Shown: positions 1-7,547 of the stretch, one piece after another | Layout: every line of letters starts with the position of its first letter | Position numbering within the stretch: the first letter of the stretch is position 1 | NCBI GenBank assembly: GCA_002298665.1 | Contig: DBKW01000045.1 | Coordinates: 1-19,775, forward strand | Length of the DNA: 19,775 nt | Direction: 5' to 3' | Source: Verrucomicrobia bacterium UBA740 | Lineage (GTDB): Bacteria > Verrucomicrobiota > Kiritimatiellia > RFP12 > UBA1067 | Translations under genes and position numbers: made by a program | Notes under the pieces: generated by a model | What the model was told of the DNA's origin: nothing | Databases searched by the model: none | Seen by the model: only the letters and a program-made list of their open reading frames with translations

Positions 1-397
1 CCCCCCTTTCTACAGCTCTACATGGCCAAACAAATCGACAGCCCCCTTCTCCGCGCAGATCAGTGACCTACGATGTGAAAGTCAGCGAATAAAATCCGGG
101 GAGGAAAGTTGCCCCTCGTCCCCGAAACAGCCCCCCCGCCCGGGTGCGCCGTGCGGACTGACCGACCCCAGCGCAGGGGACGGGGGGCGTTCGGGACGCC
201 GGATTCTGAACGCGTTGAGGTGCAGAAGAGACAGGAATGGAGGTAGAAACAAAATAGATGAGCCCCTGAAAACCCAAACACCACGGCGAGAAAAGCAAAA
301 CACTACGGGGATTTGGATAAAACACTGTGGGAACTCGAACGAGCCCCCGCTTTCTTTCCGTATTGGCGGAATCTATATTATATGCTATAATGAGGAC
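1..397. other. Non-coding leader region, C/G-run rich
   Basis: I see no convincing gene here. Short overlapping open frames on the minus strand have no protein-like character and no ribosome site. The stretch is unusual in its oligo-C and oligo-G runs (a C run at the very start, another near 130, G runs near 98, 177 and 182). It can form small stems, such as GGCGT/ACGCC at 186-190 and 196-200 around a TCGGG loop, and GGGGA/TCCCC at 98-102 and 119-123. I tried to fit tRNA, tmRNA, RNase P and SRP RNA landmarks and none fits as a whole. The right end carries the promoter of the next gene. Confidence 0.6.
363..391 (+). promoter_or_regulatory. Promoter of the C39-like peptidase gene
   Basis: A -35 box TTGGCG (363-368), a 17-bp spacer and a perfect -10 box TATAAT (386-391), with an extended -10 TG at 383-384. 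The -10 ends six bases before the ATG at 398, so transcription would begin at or next to the start codon. The mRNA would then be leaderless. GAGG at 392-395 is too close to the ATG to act as a normal ribosome site. Confidence 0.7.
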
Positions 398-1675
398 ATG
401 AATCTCACGACTCTACTGGTTGTCGCCGCGCTGGATCTAGGCGAAGTCTTTTCGGCTCCGGACGCGTGGCGGGCGTCCGCCGTGGACTTTACGGTGGCGC
501 ATGCGGCGGACGGCTTCAAGTTCGCGGACGCCAAACGGCGCAGCGCCGTCTCAATGGGGCGCGGCAAATGCGTCTGGCACGGGTTGGACATCTGGGAGTG
601 CCGCGTCTATTACGATGCCGCGGGAGCGACACGGCTCGAGATGTCCCTCTACAACCGCGGGGACGACCGCGAAGGACTGGGGTTGGGTCCCCGCCAACTG
701 GACGATCTTCTCGGCAAAATCGAGTCCGCCCTCGGGCCCGCGGCGAAACGCGGCCGGCCGGCGAAGCGCAAATTGCGGGCGGGGTCCTTCCAGAATCGCC
801 TGGCCTGGGCGAAGTCCGACCCGCCCGCCGAAGTCGTCTGGGGCGTTTCGCATGCGGACGGCGAACATCCGCAAATAGATTTTGTGCGCCTTTCCCTTGT
901 CCGCCCCGGCGGGAAAGCGCGCCCCAAAGGCGCGGCAAAGTCCGTCTCCGGGAACGCCGCGCGCGCCAAGGCAAAGGCCAACCTCGCCAAAAACGACGAG
1001 GGGGACGTCTGGATCAAGAACGTGCCGATGGTCGACCAGGGGCAGAAAGGCTACTGCGCCGCGGCGGTCGCCGAGCGCGTGTTGCGGTACTACGGGCACG
1101 ATGTGGACGAACACGAAGTCGCGCAAATCGCCGGCACCACGTCCGAAGGCGGCACAAGCGACCGCGAAATGACGCGGACGGTCCAAGACATGGGTTCGCG
1201 CTATCGTCTAGGCTATGGCGAAATCGTTTCCCTTTCGGACAGCCTGGAAGCGGTCGACGACGACATAGACGCGTACAACAAGTCCGCCAAAGCCCTCCGG
1301 CAGCCCGCCCTTTCGCGTGCGGAATTCACGCGCGGCAACCGCGTCTACGTGGGCGAGATCTACGCGGCGATGAAGCCGCACGTCCTCAAACGCGCCCGGA
1401 CAAAGGACGCGCGCTACAAGAAGTTCCTTTCCGGTGTCAAAAGACAGGTCTCGCAGGGTATCCCGGTTTTTTGGAGCGTGACGCTGGGCCTCTATCCGGA
1501 ACCGGAGATTCCCCAGGCCTCGGGCGGGCACATGCGTCTGATTATCGGCTACAACGAAAAAACGAAAGAGATCCTCTACACCGACACCTGGGGAGCCGGG
1601 CATGAACTCAAGCGCATGCCGGCGGACTGGGCGTTCGCCATCACGCACAGCGCCTTTTACCTGCGTCCGCTCTAA
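398..1675 (+). CDS. Secreted C39-like (papain-fold) cysteine peptidase
   Basis: A 425-aa protein, probably exported: a hydrophobic stretch at residues 4-12 and a possible cleavage site near FSA-P (about 20), although the signal is weak because it lacks N-terminal Lys/Arg. Residues 25-170 form an unrecognised domain. A basic Ala/Lys linker (about 172-198) follows, then a C39-like peptidase domain from about 205. The likely catalytic set is Q214 six residues before C220 (VDQGQKGYC), H378 (SGGHMRLIIGY) and D396 (YTDTWG), as in papain-type enzymes. Substrate unknown. The start is the ATG at 398 because the open frame upstream of it spans the promoter and has no protein character. It is the only plus-strand gene and ends six bases from the convergent M20 gene. 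The peptidase-like fold is quite sure. Actual proteolysis is not proven. Confidence 0.82.
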   Translation: MNLTTLLVVAALDLGEVFSAPDAWRASAVDFTVAHAADGFKFADAKRRSAVSMGRGKCVWHGLDIWECRVYYDAAGATRLEMSLYNRGDDREGLGLGPRQLDDLLGKIESALGPAAKRGRPAKRKLRAGSFQNRLAWAKSDPPAEVVWGVSHADGEHPQIDFVRLSLVRPGGKARPKGAAKSVSGNAARAKAKANLAKNDEGDVWIKNVPMVDQGQKGYCAAAVAERVLRYYGHDVDEHEVAQIAGTTSEGGTSDREMTRTVQDMGSRYRLGYGEIVSLSDSLEAVDDDIDAYNKSAKALRQPALSRAEFTRGNRVYVGEIYAAMKPHVLKRARTKDARYKKFLSGVKRQVSQGIPVFWSVTLGLYPEPEIPQASGGHMRLIIGYNEKTKEILYTDTWGAGHELKRMPADWAFAITHSAFYLRPL

Positions 1676-1681
1676 GCCGGA

Positions 1682-3043
1682 CTACACGCCCCATTCGGCT
1701 ACGATACGGCTTCCCCAGGCGCGCGCCTGCGCAAATTGATCCCAACCATAGCTTTCGTTGGGGGCGTGAATGCGGTCGCCGGGCTGCCCCCACCCCACAA
1801 TCAGCGGCGCGGCACCCGAAACTTCGCGCAAAAGCGAAATCACCGGAATGGACGCGCCCTCCCACTGGAAGACGGGGCCGCGCGGATCCATCTCTTCCAG
1901 GATCTGTTGCGCCAGACGGAAAACCGGCGAAGCCAGCGGCAACCTGAAGCCGCCCGCCCCGGGACTCCACTCCTCGAAGGCGAGTGTCAGTCCGCGCGGG
2001 ACGCGTGCCTCGAGATGGGTCTTCACCGCGTCAAAGGCCCGCCGCGGCGTTTGCCCAGGCACGAGGCGCATGGAAATCTTCGCGAACGCTCCAGAAGGGA
2101 TAATCGTCTTCGAACCCGCGCCGGCATAGCCCGAGTGGATGCCGTTCACCTCGATCGTCGGCTCGAACGCATTGCGCGCGGCAAGGGAATGCCCTTCCGC
2201 ACCGCCCTCGGGCGGACAGCCTATCTCGGCGGCAAACGTCGCCGCATCGGGCATGCCGGCTTCCGCCGCGGCGGATTCTTCGGCGGTCGGGGGGATTATG
2301 CCGTCCATAAAGCCCTTTACGGCAATCGAGCCGTCCGGATTGTGCAGGGACGCCACAAGCGCGGCAATCCCTTGAGCCGGATTGGGGGCTATGCCGCCGT
2401 ATTCGCCCGAGTGCAAATCGCGCGCCGGACCCGTCAGACGGACCGTGAAATGGCAAACGCCGCGCAATCCCGCGACAATCGCCGGACGCAAACCCGCCGC
2501 CGCGTTCGTATCGCAGACAAGGAGAATATCCGCGGCCAACCGGCGGCGCAAGTCGGGCGCCAAGGCGGAAAGCGCCGCGCTCCCCGACTCTTCCTGCCCC
2601 TCCAGGACGACTTTCAGCGTCGGAACGGGGCGATTGGCCTGGCGCGGCGCATTCAGGAAGTCGCGCACGCCGCACATAAAGGCGAAAGACTGGCCCTTGT
2701 CATCCTGCGCACCGCGGCAATAGATACGCCCCTCCTTCTCGGTCGGCTCGAAGGGTGGCGTCTCCCAGGCGTCCAGGGGATCGGCGGGCTGGACGTCGTA
2801 ATGTCCGTAAAAGAGAAGCGTGGGCGCGCCCTCCGTCCCCTTACGCTCCGCCCAGACAATCGGCGGGGCCGCTACGCCGTTTTTTATGGGCGGCAGGACA
2901 AGTTCCGCCGTAAACTCCAGGTTCGAGAGCCACTTCTTCCACCAAAGTGCGCAGTCCGCGCACGCCCGCAAGGCGTCCGGCTCGGCGCCTATGGAACGGA
3001 AACGCAAAAGCTCAAAATATTCTTTGCGAATGGATTCTTCCAT
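1682..3043 (-). CDS. M20 family metallopeptidase (dipeptidase-like)
   Basis: A 453-aa cytoplasmic di-zinc peptidase of the M20/M25/M40 group, probably a dipeptidase or similar amidohydrolase. Metal and catalytic residues are all present: H81 and D83 in YGHYDVQP, D114 in GAQDDKG, the E151-E152 pair in LEGQEESGS, D178 in LVCDTN, and H426 in RIHAPNES. H211 in HSGEYGG sits in the lid/dimerisation domain (about residues 190-310). No signal peptide is seen. The ATG at 3043 is chosen because AAGAAAGG lies four bases upstream and the family N-terminus begins there. The longer open frame to 3106 runs into the preceding gene. It is the last gene of the long operon, 37 bp after lolD, and may be a passenger that recycles peptides. 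Family call sure, substrate unknown. Confidence 0.9.
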   Translation of the reverse strand: MEESIRKEYFELLRFRSIGAEPDALRACADCALWWKKWLSNLEFTAELVLPPIKNGVAAPPIVWAERKGTEGAPTLLFYGHYDVQPADPLDAWETPPFEPTEKEGRIYCRGAQDDKGQSFAFMCGVRDFLNAPRQANRPVPTLKVVLEGQEESGSAALSALAPDLRRRLAADILLVCDTNAAAGLRPAIVAGLRGVCHFTVRLTGPARDLHSGEYGGIAPNPAQGIAALVASLHNPDGSIAVKGFMDGIIPPTAEESAAAEAGMPDAATFAAEIGCPPEGGAEGHSLAARNAFEPTIEVNGIHSGYAGAGSKTIIPSGAFAKISMRLVPGQTPRRAFDAVKTHLEARVPRGLTLAFEEWSPGAGGFRLPLASPVFRLAQQILEEMDPRGPVFQWEGASIPVISLLREVSGAAPLIVGWGQPGDRIHAPNESYGWDQFAQARAWGSRIVAEWGV

Positions 3044-3080
3044 ACAACCTTTCTTGAAACGCGTAAACGCGGCGTTTCGG

Positions 3081-3716
3081 TTAGTGCGCTTCGTGCAGGA
3101 CACCATCCTCCAGCGTCAGCGTACGGTCGCAAATGGCCGCCGCCGCCGGAGAATGCGTCACGAGAACAAGCGCAGTTTGTTTGTTTTGCGACAAATCGGA
3201 CAAAATACGCAGAATATCCGCCCCGGTCAAGGCGTCCAGGTTGCCGGTCGGCTCGTCGGCGAGGACAAGTTCGGGGTCCGTCACAAGCGCGCGGGCAAGT
3301 GCCACGCGCTGTCTTTCGCCGCCCGAAAGCTCGCCTGGCAAATGATCGCGTCGCGCATCCAGCCCCACGCGCGAAAGCAATTCGCGCGCCCGCTTCGCGG
3401 ATGAAGAACCGCCTCTTCCCGTCCCCGCCATGGTCGGCAGCAGGACATTCTCCAGGACGGTCAATTCCGGCATCAGATGGAAAGACTGGAAGACGAAACC
3501 GAAGTTCGATGGACGCGTTACGGTTCCGGACGTCGGCTTGAGGAGTCCGCCCAAAATGTGCAGGAGCGTTGACTTGCCCGCGCCCGAACGGCCGATTATG
3601 GCGACCTTTTCGCCCGAACGGACAGAGAAATTGACGCCCTTCAAAACCTCGACAGGCTTTTGTCCCGGCAACTTGAACCGCTTCTTCAAGTCTATTGTTC
3701 CCAACACGAGCGACAT
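3081..3716 (-). CDS. lolD: LolD-type ABC transporter ATP-binding protein
   Basis: A 211-aa ATPase that would power the adjacent LolC/E-type permease, which in known systems extracts lipoproteins from the inner membrane. Walker A GRSGAGKST (42-50), Q-loop Q77 (FGFVFQS), signature LSGGERQR (130-137), Walker B LVLADEP (150-156) and switch H188 are intact. It is shorter than usual. The piece normally lying between the first beta sheet and the Q-loop, about 20 residues in LolD/MacB ATPases, is reduced to TSGTVTRPSNFGF. The start follows the permease stop by 8 bp with an AGGGGG ribosome site. MacB-like or other FtsX-class ATPases are the alternatives, but the partner permease favours LolD. Confidence 0.85.
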   Translation of the reverse strand: MSLVLGTIDLKKRFKLPGQKPVEVLKGVNFSVRSGEKVAIIGRSGAGKSTLLHILGGLLKPTSGTVTRPSNFGFVFQSFHLMPELTVLENVLLPTMAGTGRGGSSSAKRARELLSRVGLDARRDHLPGELSGGERQRVALARALVTDPELVLADEPTGNLDALTGADILRILSDLSQNKQTALVLVTHSPAAAAICDRTLTLEDGVLHEAH

Positions 3717-3724
3717 ACGGCCCC

Positions 3725-4948
3725 CTACTCGTTCAATGCTTTAACCGGGTCTTTGAGCGCCGCAAGTGCCGCGGGGACCAGCGAAGCCAAGAGACCAAAG
3801 ACATAAACAATCAATACGGACCAGACAAGGTCCGAAAACGCAATGCGGTGCGGAATCCGCGCAAGCCCATAGACGGACTCGGGGAACACGCTTACGCCCA
3901 TATGCGCAAGCCCTTCCACGATTCCCTGCAGGTTCGCAAGGATGGCCCAACTGGCCAAGAGCCCCAACACAATCCCAGCCGTGCATTGAATCATGCCGTG
4001 CGTCAAGAAAACAGACATGATCTGGCGCTTCGTAAAGCCAAGGGCTTTCAGCAACCCAATCTCGGGCGTTTTCTGGACCGTCAAGACAAGAAGCGTGTTC
4101 ATGACGCAGAACAGCGCCACGAGCGAGATAAGCAGGAGCAAAACCGCCGTCATGTTCTTCTCGACGGCAAGCGCGGCAAAGAGTTCGCGATCCGCTTCCT
4201 GCCAGGTAATCTGGCGCAAATCCGGACGCAAAGCGTGTATTTCATGGCAGATCCGTTCAAATTCCTTCCTGTTGGTTGGCTCCGCCGTCTTCACATGCAC
4301 GGCGAAAACGCCGCGTTCCATGCCCATGAGATCGCGCACGGCGTCCAAACTCGCGACAATGTAACCGGAATCGTAATCATACTGTCCGCATGAGAAGATA
4401 CCGCCGACTTTCCACTTCAGAGGCAAATAAACCTCGTCCTTCGCCGCGAGGGACTTGGGCGAATAAATCGTCACTTCATCGCCTACCCAGACCCCCAACT
4501 GGCGCGCGACATGGCGGCCAATAAGCAGCGTGTCGGGTTCGAGGTCGAACGTCCCTGCAACGGGCGCGCCTACGCGGTAGGCTTTTCTGAAATCCTCGCC
4601 GCCTATGCCTAGGATAATTGGCGCCAAAACGCGTCCGCGGTGCGACAACAGGACGCGCGTATCTATTTCGGGCGTGGCGCTTGTCACGCCCGGCAGTTTC
4701 CGGATTTTCTCCGCCAGGGCATATTCATTCGTGACAATATTGCCATACGCGGGCACCAGCGAAACATGCGGCTTGAAATCGAGAATCTTCTCCTCCCATA
4801 CATCGCCAAATCCCGTCATGACGCTGCGCACGACGACAACGGCCGTAATGCCCAGCATGACGCCCAGAACGGAGACCAATGTAATGACCGAAGCGACCGA
4901 CCGCTTCGGTTTCAGATACTTCAATGCAAGGAAAAGAGGGAAAGACAT
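3725..4948 (-). CDS. lolC/E: LolC/LolE-family lipoprotein-releasing permease
   Basis: A 407-aa inner-membrane permease. Membrane segments lie at about 18-48, then after a large periplasmic domain (about 50-265) three more at about 270-300, 318-345 and 370-395. This is the FtsX/LolC/LolE layout. The N-terminus (LALKYLKPKRSVASVIT, then VRSVMTGFGD) and the coupling-helix region EIGLLKALGFTKRQI (about 295-310) are typical LolC/E. Only one permease gene is present, so it may work as a homodimer (LolF-like) or pair with a protein encoded elsewhere. Its ATG overlaps the TGA of the toroid gene by one base (TGATG), suggesting translational coupling and equal dosage. GAGG lies about ten bases upstream. 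Substrate not shown by sequence. Confidence 0.85.
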   Translation of the reverse strand: MSFPLFLALKYLKPKRSVASVITLVSVLGVMLGITAVVVVRSVMTGFGDVWEEKILDFKPHVSLVPAYGNIVTNEYALAEKIRKLPGVTSATPEIDTRVLLSHRGRVLAPIILGIGGEDFRKAYRVGAPVAGTFDLEPDTLLIGRHVARQLGVWVGDEVTIYSPKSLAAKDEVYLPLKWKVGGIFSCGQYDYDSGYIVASLDAVRDLMGMERGVFAVHVKTAEPTNRKEFERICHEIHALRPDLRQITWQEADRELFAALAVEKNMTAVLLLLISLVALFCVMNTLLVLTVQKTPEIGLLKALGFTKRQIMSVFLTHGMIQCTAGIVLGLLASWAILANLQGIVEGLAHMGVSVFPESVYGLARIPHRIAFSDLVWSVLIVYVFGLLASLVPAALAALKDPVKALNE

Positions 4949-6642
4949 CAGATATCAACCTCGACGCCCACATCGTCCGAACGATCCACTGCATCCGCGG
5001 AATCCATATTCTCGCTCGCGTCGGCTGTTGCTTTTGTCTGGGATGTGGGGAGATAGCGATAATATACCATCAACTGCAGGGCGACGAGGCAGGAACTCAT
5101 CACTTCACCTTTGTAATGATCCTGGATACAGTTGTAGTAGCCTTGTTTATGTTCCTTGCCTGTCCAGTCCTTCACCGTCCCGGGCAATGTTGTCATGGAA
5201 CGCGTATAGAGCTTTTTCATGGCGACGTTCCATTTTTGCCAGGCAACTTCGTCCGCCTTGACCGCGTTGGCACGCATGCCCGCCTGATACTTGCATTGCG
5301 TGGCGTAGTAGCAGTAGTACTGGGGATTTCCGCCCAATTTGGCCTGCTCCTTCGAAAGTTCACCGACCTTGAAAGTCGGCTGCCAGGTTTTCATAAAGTC
5401 GAGCGCCTTGCGCACCTCAGGCTGGGCCGAGAAGCCCAGCAACTGCATGGCGAGACATCCTGTCGCCGTAAGACCCGTAGGATTTCCGCCAGCCGTGTAA
5501 TTGAAGCCGCCATTCTTGAAGTTGCGCGTTTTCAAGCAACGGATAGCCTTCTTGATGCATGTATCGAGCCCGTCCGGACGCAAACCCGCCATCTTTCCGG
5601 CTTTCAGGGCCTGAAGAGCCCATCCCGCAAAAGACACATCGTCACGCGTGGACGTTGGATTGATCTTGTAATCCCAGCCTCCCGTGGGGGACTGCCCCTT
5701 CACAATACGTTCAAGGCATATGCTGGCGGCTTCCTTGCAATTGGGATTCTTTGTCATGCCATACGCTTCGCAGAGCGCATAGGTCGCGATTAAAAACGCA
5801 TATTCGTTGCCGTCCGCCCCCGCCATCTTGACAACGGTTCCCGGGCGGATTGCTCCGACAAGATGCTCGATCGCCTTCTGCACAACAGGTCCAAAATCCT
5901 TCCGATAGGGAGACGGCGCGCCCGGGTATTCGCCATGCGCAAGATAAGTCAATACCGCAAGCGCGGTATTCGCGAGCGCATTCATTCCCGTGCCCCAACT
6001 TCCATCGGGGCGCTGATTGGCTTTCAGCCACCAGAGAATTTTCATGACGGCCGCCTCTGTCTGCGCATCCCCGTAGCCGGCTCCGCCTCTCGTGGCCGCG
6101 CCGATGGATCCCGGATTGCGTGAAGCGGCCATCGCTTTCATCTTTACAGGCGAGTCGACAAACGCCACCGAATCCTGGGTCGCCGGCTTAACCGAGACCT
6201 GCTGGGCGGGCGCGGATGCCACAGGCGCAACGGCTGTCATGGGCGCGGGCGTAGGCACGTCGACGACAATTTCAACATCTTCAAGCGGTGGCGGCTCAAT
6301 GTCTTCCGGCGGTTCCTCCGCTATTTCCTCCAAGGTCTCCTCGGCCGAATCGTCGACCTCGCCAATGCGAACTTCGATTGTTTTCTTGGACTTCCCCGCG
6401 ACTTCCGTCACAACTATCAACACGACGATGAACATCGTAACGGAAACCACCGCGATCAAGGGTGCCGCCAGACGCTGCAGCTCGAGACGCGACAATTTAT
6501 ATTCACGCGACGTGCGGGGCTTTGAAAACCCTATGAACATGTCGACGACACGACGGAAAAAGCCCTTCGTCTCAAAGCGCTCGTTTATTTCGCTGAGATT
6601 TAAGCCTATCGCTTCATTGACTTCTTCAGGTGTCTCCGCCAT
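4948..6642 (-). CDS. TonB/TolA-like transducer fused to alpha/alpha-toroid domain
   Basis: A 564-aa single-pass inner-membrane protein. Residues 1-58 are a cytoplasmic tail and 60-82 a membrane helix. Residues 92-145 are an acidic, proline-rich stretch (EEPPEDIEPPPLEDVE) like the periplasmic spacer of TonB. From about 188 to 532 comes a repeat domain of the prenyltransferase/squalene-cyclase-like toroid type, with repeat signatures RPDGSWG (211-217), GGWDYK (321-326) and NGGFNY (377-382), and the segment TRDDVSFAGWALQALKAGKM (332-351). The terpene-cyclase DxDD acid is not seen, so catalysis is doubtful and a binding role is likelier. The tail is Asp/Ser-rich. It follows exbD by 21 bp with no strong ribosome site, and overlaps the lol permease by one base. 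Position after ExbB and ExbD makes it the natural moving partner of the motor. Confidence 0.8.
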   Translation of the reverse strand: MAETPEEVNEAIGLNLSEINERFETKGFFRRVVDMFIGFSKPRTSREYKLSRLELQRLAAPLIAVVSVTMFIVVLIVVTEVAGKSKKTIEVRIGEVDDSAEETLEEIAEEPPEDIEPPPLEDVEIVVDVPTPAPMTAVAPVASAPAQQVSVKPATQDSVAFVDSPVKMKAMAASRNPGSIGAATRGGAGYGDAQTEAAVMKILWWLKANQRPDGSWGTGMNALANTALAVLTYLAHGEYPGAPSPYRKDFGPVVQKAIEHLVGAIRPGTVVKMAGADGNEYAFLIATYALCEAYGMTKNPNCKEAASICLERIVKGQSPTGGWDYKINPTSTRDDVSFAGWALQALKAGKMAGLRPDGLDTCIKKAIRCLKTRNFKNGGFNYTAGGNPTGLTATGCLAMQLLGFSAQPEVRKALDFMKTWQPTFKVGELSKEQAKLGGNPQYYCYYATQCKYQAGMRANAVKADEVAWQKWNVAMKKLYTRSMTTLPGTVKDWTGKEHKQGYYNCIQDHYKGEVMSSCLVALQLMVYYRYLPTSQTKATADASENMDSADAVDRSDDVGVEVDI

Positions 6643-6663
6643 CGATCATGCCCCAAGCAGATT

Positions 6664-7080
6664 TCAAAGAGAAAAGACGCTCACGCTGAAAAGCTCGTTT
6701 TTGTAGCAAATATCGAGCACGTCCACAAGCGCCTTGTGCGGACTATTCCCCGCACATTTGACTATAATGGGCGTCTTCTTCGACGTTCGCGCTATATCTC
6801 GCAGATTTTTATCAAGATCCTTGCGGTCGACTTCACGTCCATTGTAGATAATGACGCCTTGCGGGCTCCCGTCATAGCGACGTCCTATTTCGATATTCAC
6901 CGTGATATCGTCGGATGAATTGCTCGAGCTGCTCGCGGCCGGCGCCGGCCTGTTTACATTAAGCTTGGTGAACAGGTCCTCTTGCTTGATGGTGACGACA
7001 AAGAAGATGATAAGTTCGAATACGACGTCAATCATCGGCGTCATATCGAGTTGCGGATTCTCTTGAGGTTTCCTCGCCAT
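6664..7080 (-). CDS. exbD: ExbD/TolR family protein, second copy
   Basis: A 138-aa inner-membrane motor subunit. A short cytoplasmic N-terminus leads into the membrane helix PMIDVVFELIIFFVVT (15-30) with the proton-path aspartate D18, equivalent to ExbD D25 in E. coli. A Ser/Asn-rich linker (about 47-56) and a periplasmic ExbD/TolR domain (about 58-138) follow. It starts two bases after the previous exbD with GAGG six bases from the ATG. Residues 1-30 match the neighbouring ExbD at 28 positions, yet the periplasmic halves are unlike. The two probably share one ExbB channel and do different jobs outside. Confidence 0.9.
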   Translation of the reverse strand: MARKPQENPQLDMTPMIDVVFELIIFFVVTIKQEDLFTKLNVNRPAPAASSSSNSSDDITVNIEIGRRYDGSPQGVIIYNGREVDRKDLDKNLRDIARTSKKTPIIVKCAGNSPHKALVDVLDICYKNELFSVSVFSL

Positions 7081-7082
7081 GT

Positions 7083-7532
7083 TTACCTCACTCTCCTGAG
7101 GCGCTTGCGCTCATGCGTTTTATCCTCGCCGATGGCCATGAACGAGATGCGCCAGATCTTGGCCTTGGTGCACGCGTCCATGACTTTTCGGACGGCCTCG
7201 TGTTGCGTGGCAAAGTCCGCCCGTATCAAAACGGGAAATTCGCGGTGCAATTTGTCGTAACGCGCCTTGACGCGGCGATAGACATCATCGGGCGTCAAGG
7301 TTACATCGCCCATCGAAATGCGTCCGTTCTGGGCGATGTCAATGCGCATATGTTCGGGCGGGAGTTCTTCCGGCGTCAATACGATACCATGCCGCCCATC
7401 CTCGAGTTCGATCGTCTCATCCTTGCGTTGCGCTTCCGTCAGCGTCACAACGAAGAAGATGATGAGCTCGAACACGACGTCGATCATGGGCGTCATGTCG
7501 AGCTGAGGATTCTCTTGTGTCTTTCTGCCCAT
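7083..7532 (-). CDS. exbD: ExbD/TolR family protein, first copy
   Basis: A 149-aa ExbD/TolR protein: membrane helix at 15-31 with D18, then a periplasmic domain with an acidic start (DETIELEDGRHG, about 38-49) and the usual ExbD core pattern (RIDIAQNGRISMGDVTLTPDD). The C-terminal tail is strongly basic (KTHERKRLRRVR), which the second ExbD lacks. It lies 15 bp after exbB with no clear ribosome site, so translation probably depends on exbB. Family call sure. Which of ExbD or TolR it is cannot be told from sequence alone. Confidence 0.9.
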   Translation of the reverse strand: MGRKTQENPQLDMTPMIDVVFELIIFFVVTLTEAQRKDETIELEDGRHGIVLTPEELPPEHMRIDIAQNGRISMGDVTLTPDDVYRRVKARYDKLHREFPVLIRADFATQHEAVRKVMDACTKAKIWRISFMAIGEDKTHERKRLRRVR

Positions 7533-7547
7533 ATCAGGGATTTTTGA

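Noticed and set aside
98..110. GGGGAGGAAAGT, like the start of RNase P RNA
   Set aside because: None of the other conserved RNase P segments or its pairing is found around it.
333..352. Minus-strand GTTCGAGTTCCC, like a tRNA T arm
   Set aside because: The stem base after the loop does not pair and there is no acceptor, D arm or anticodon arm.
1736..3541. 601-aa plus-strand open frame opposite the M20 gene and lolD
   Set aside because: Spans two real minus-strand genes and has no recognisable domain.
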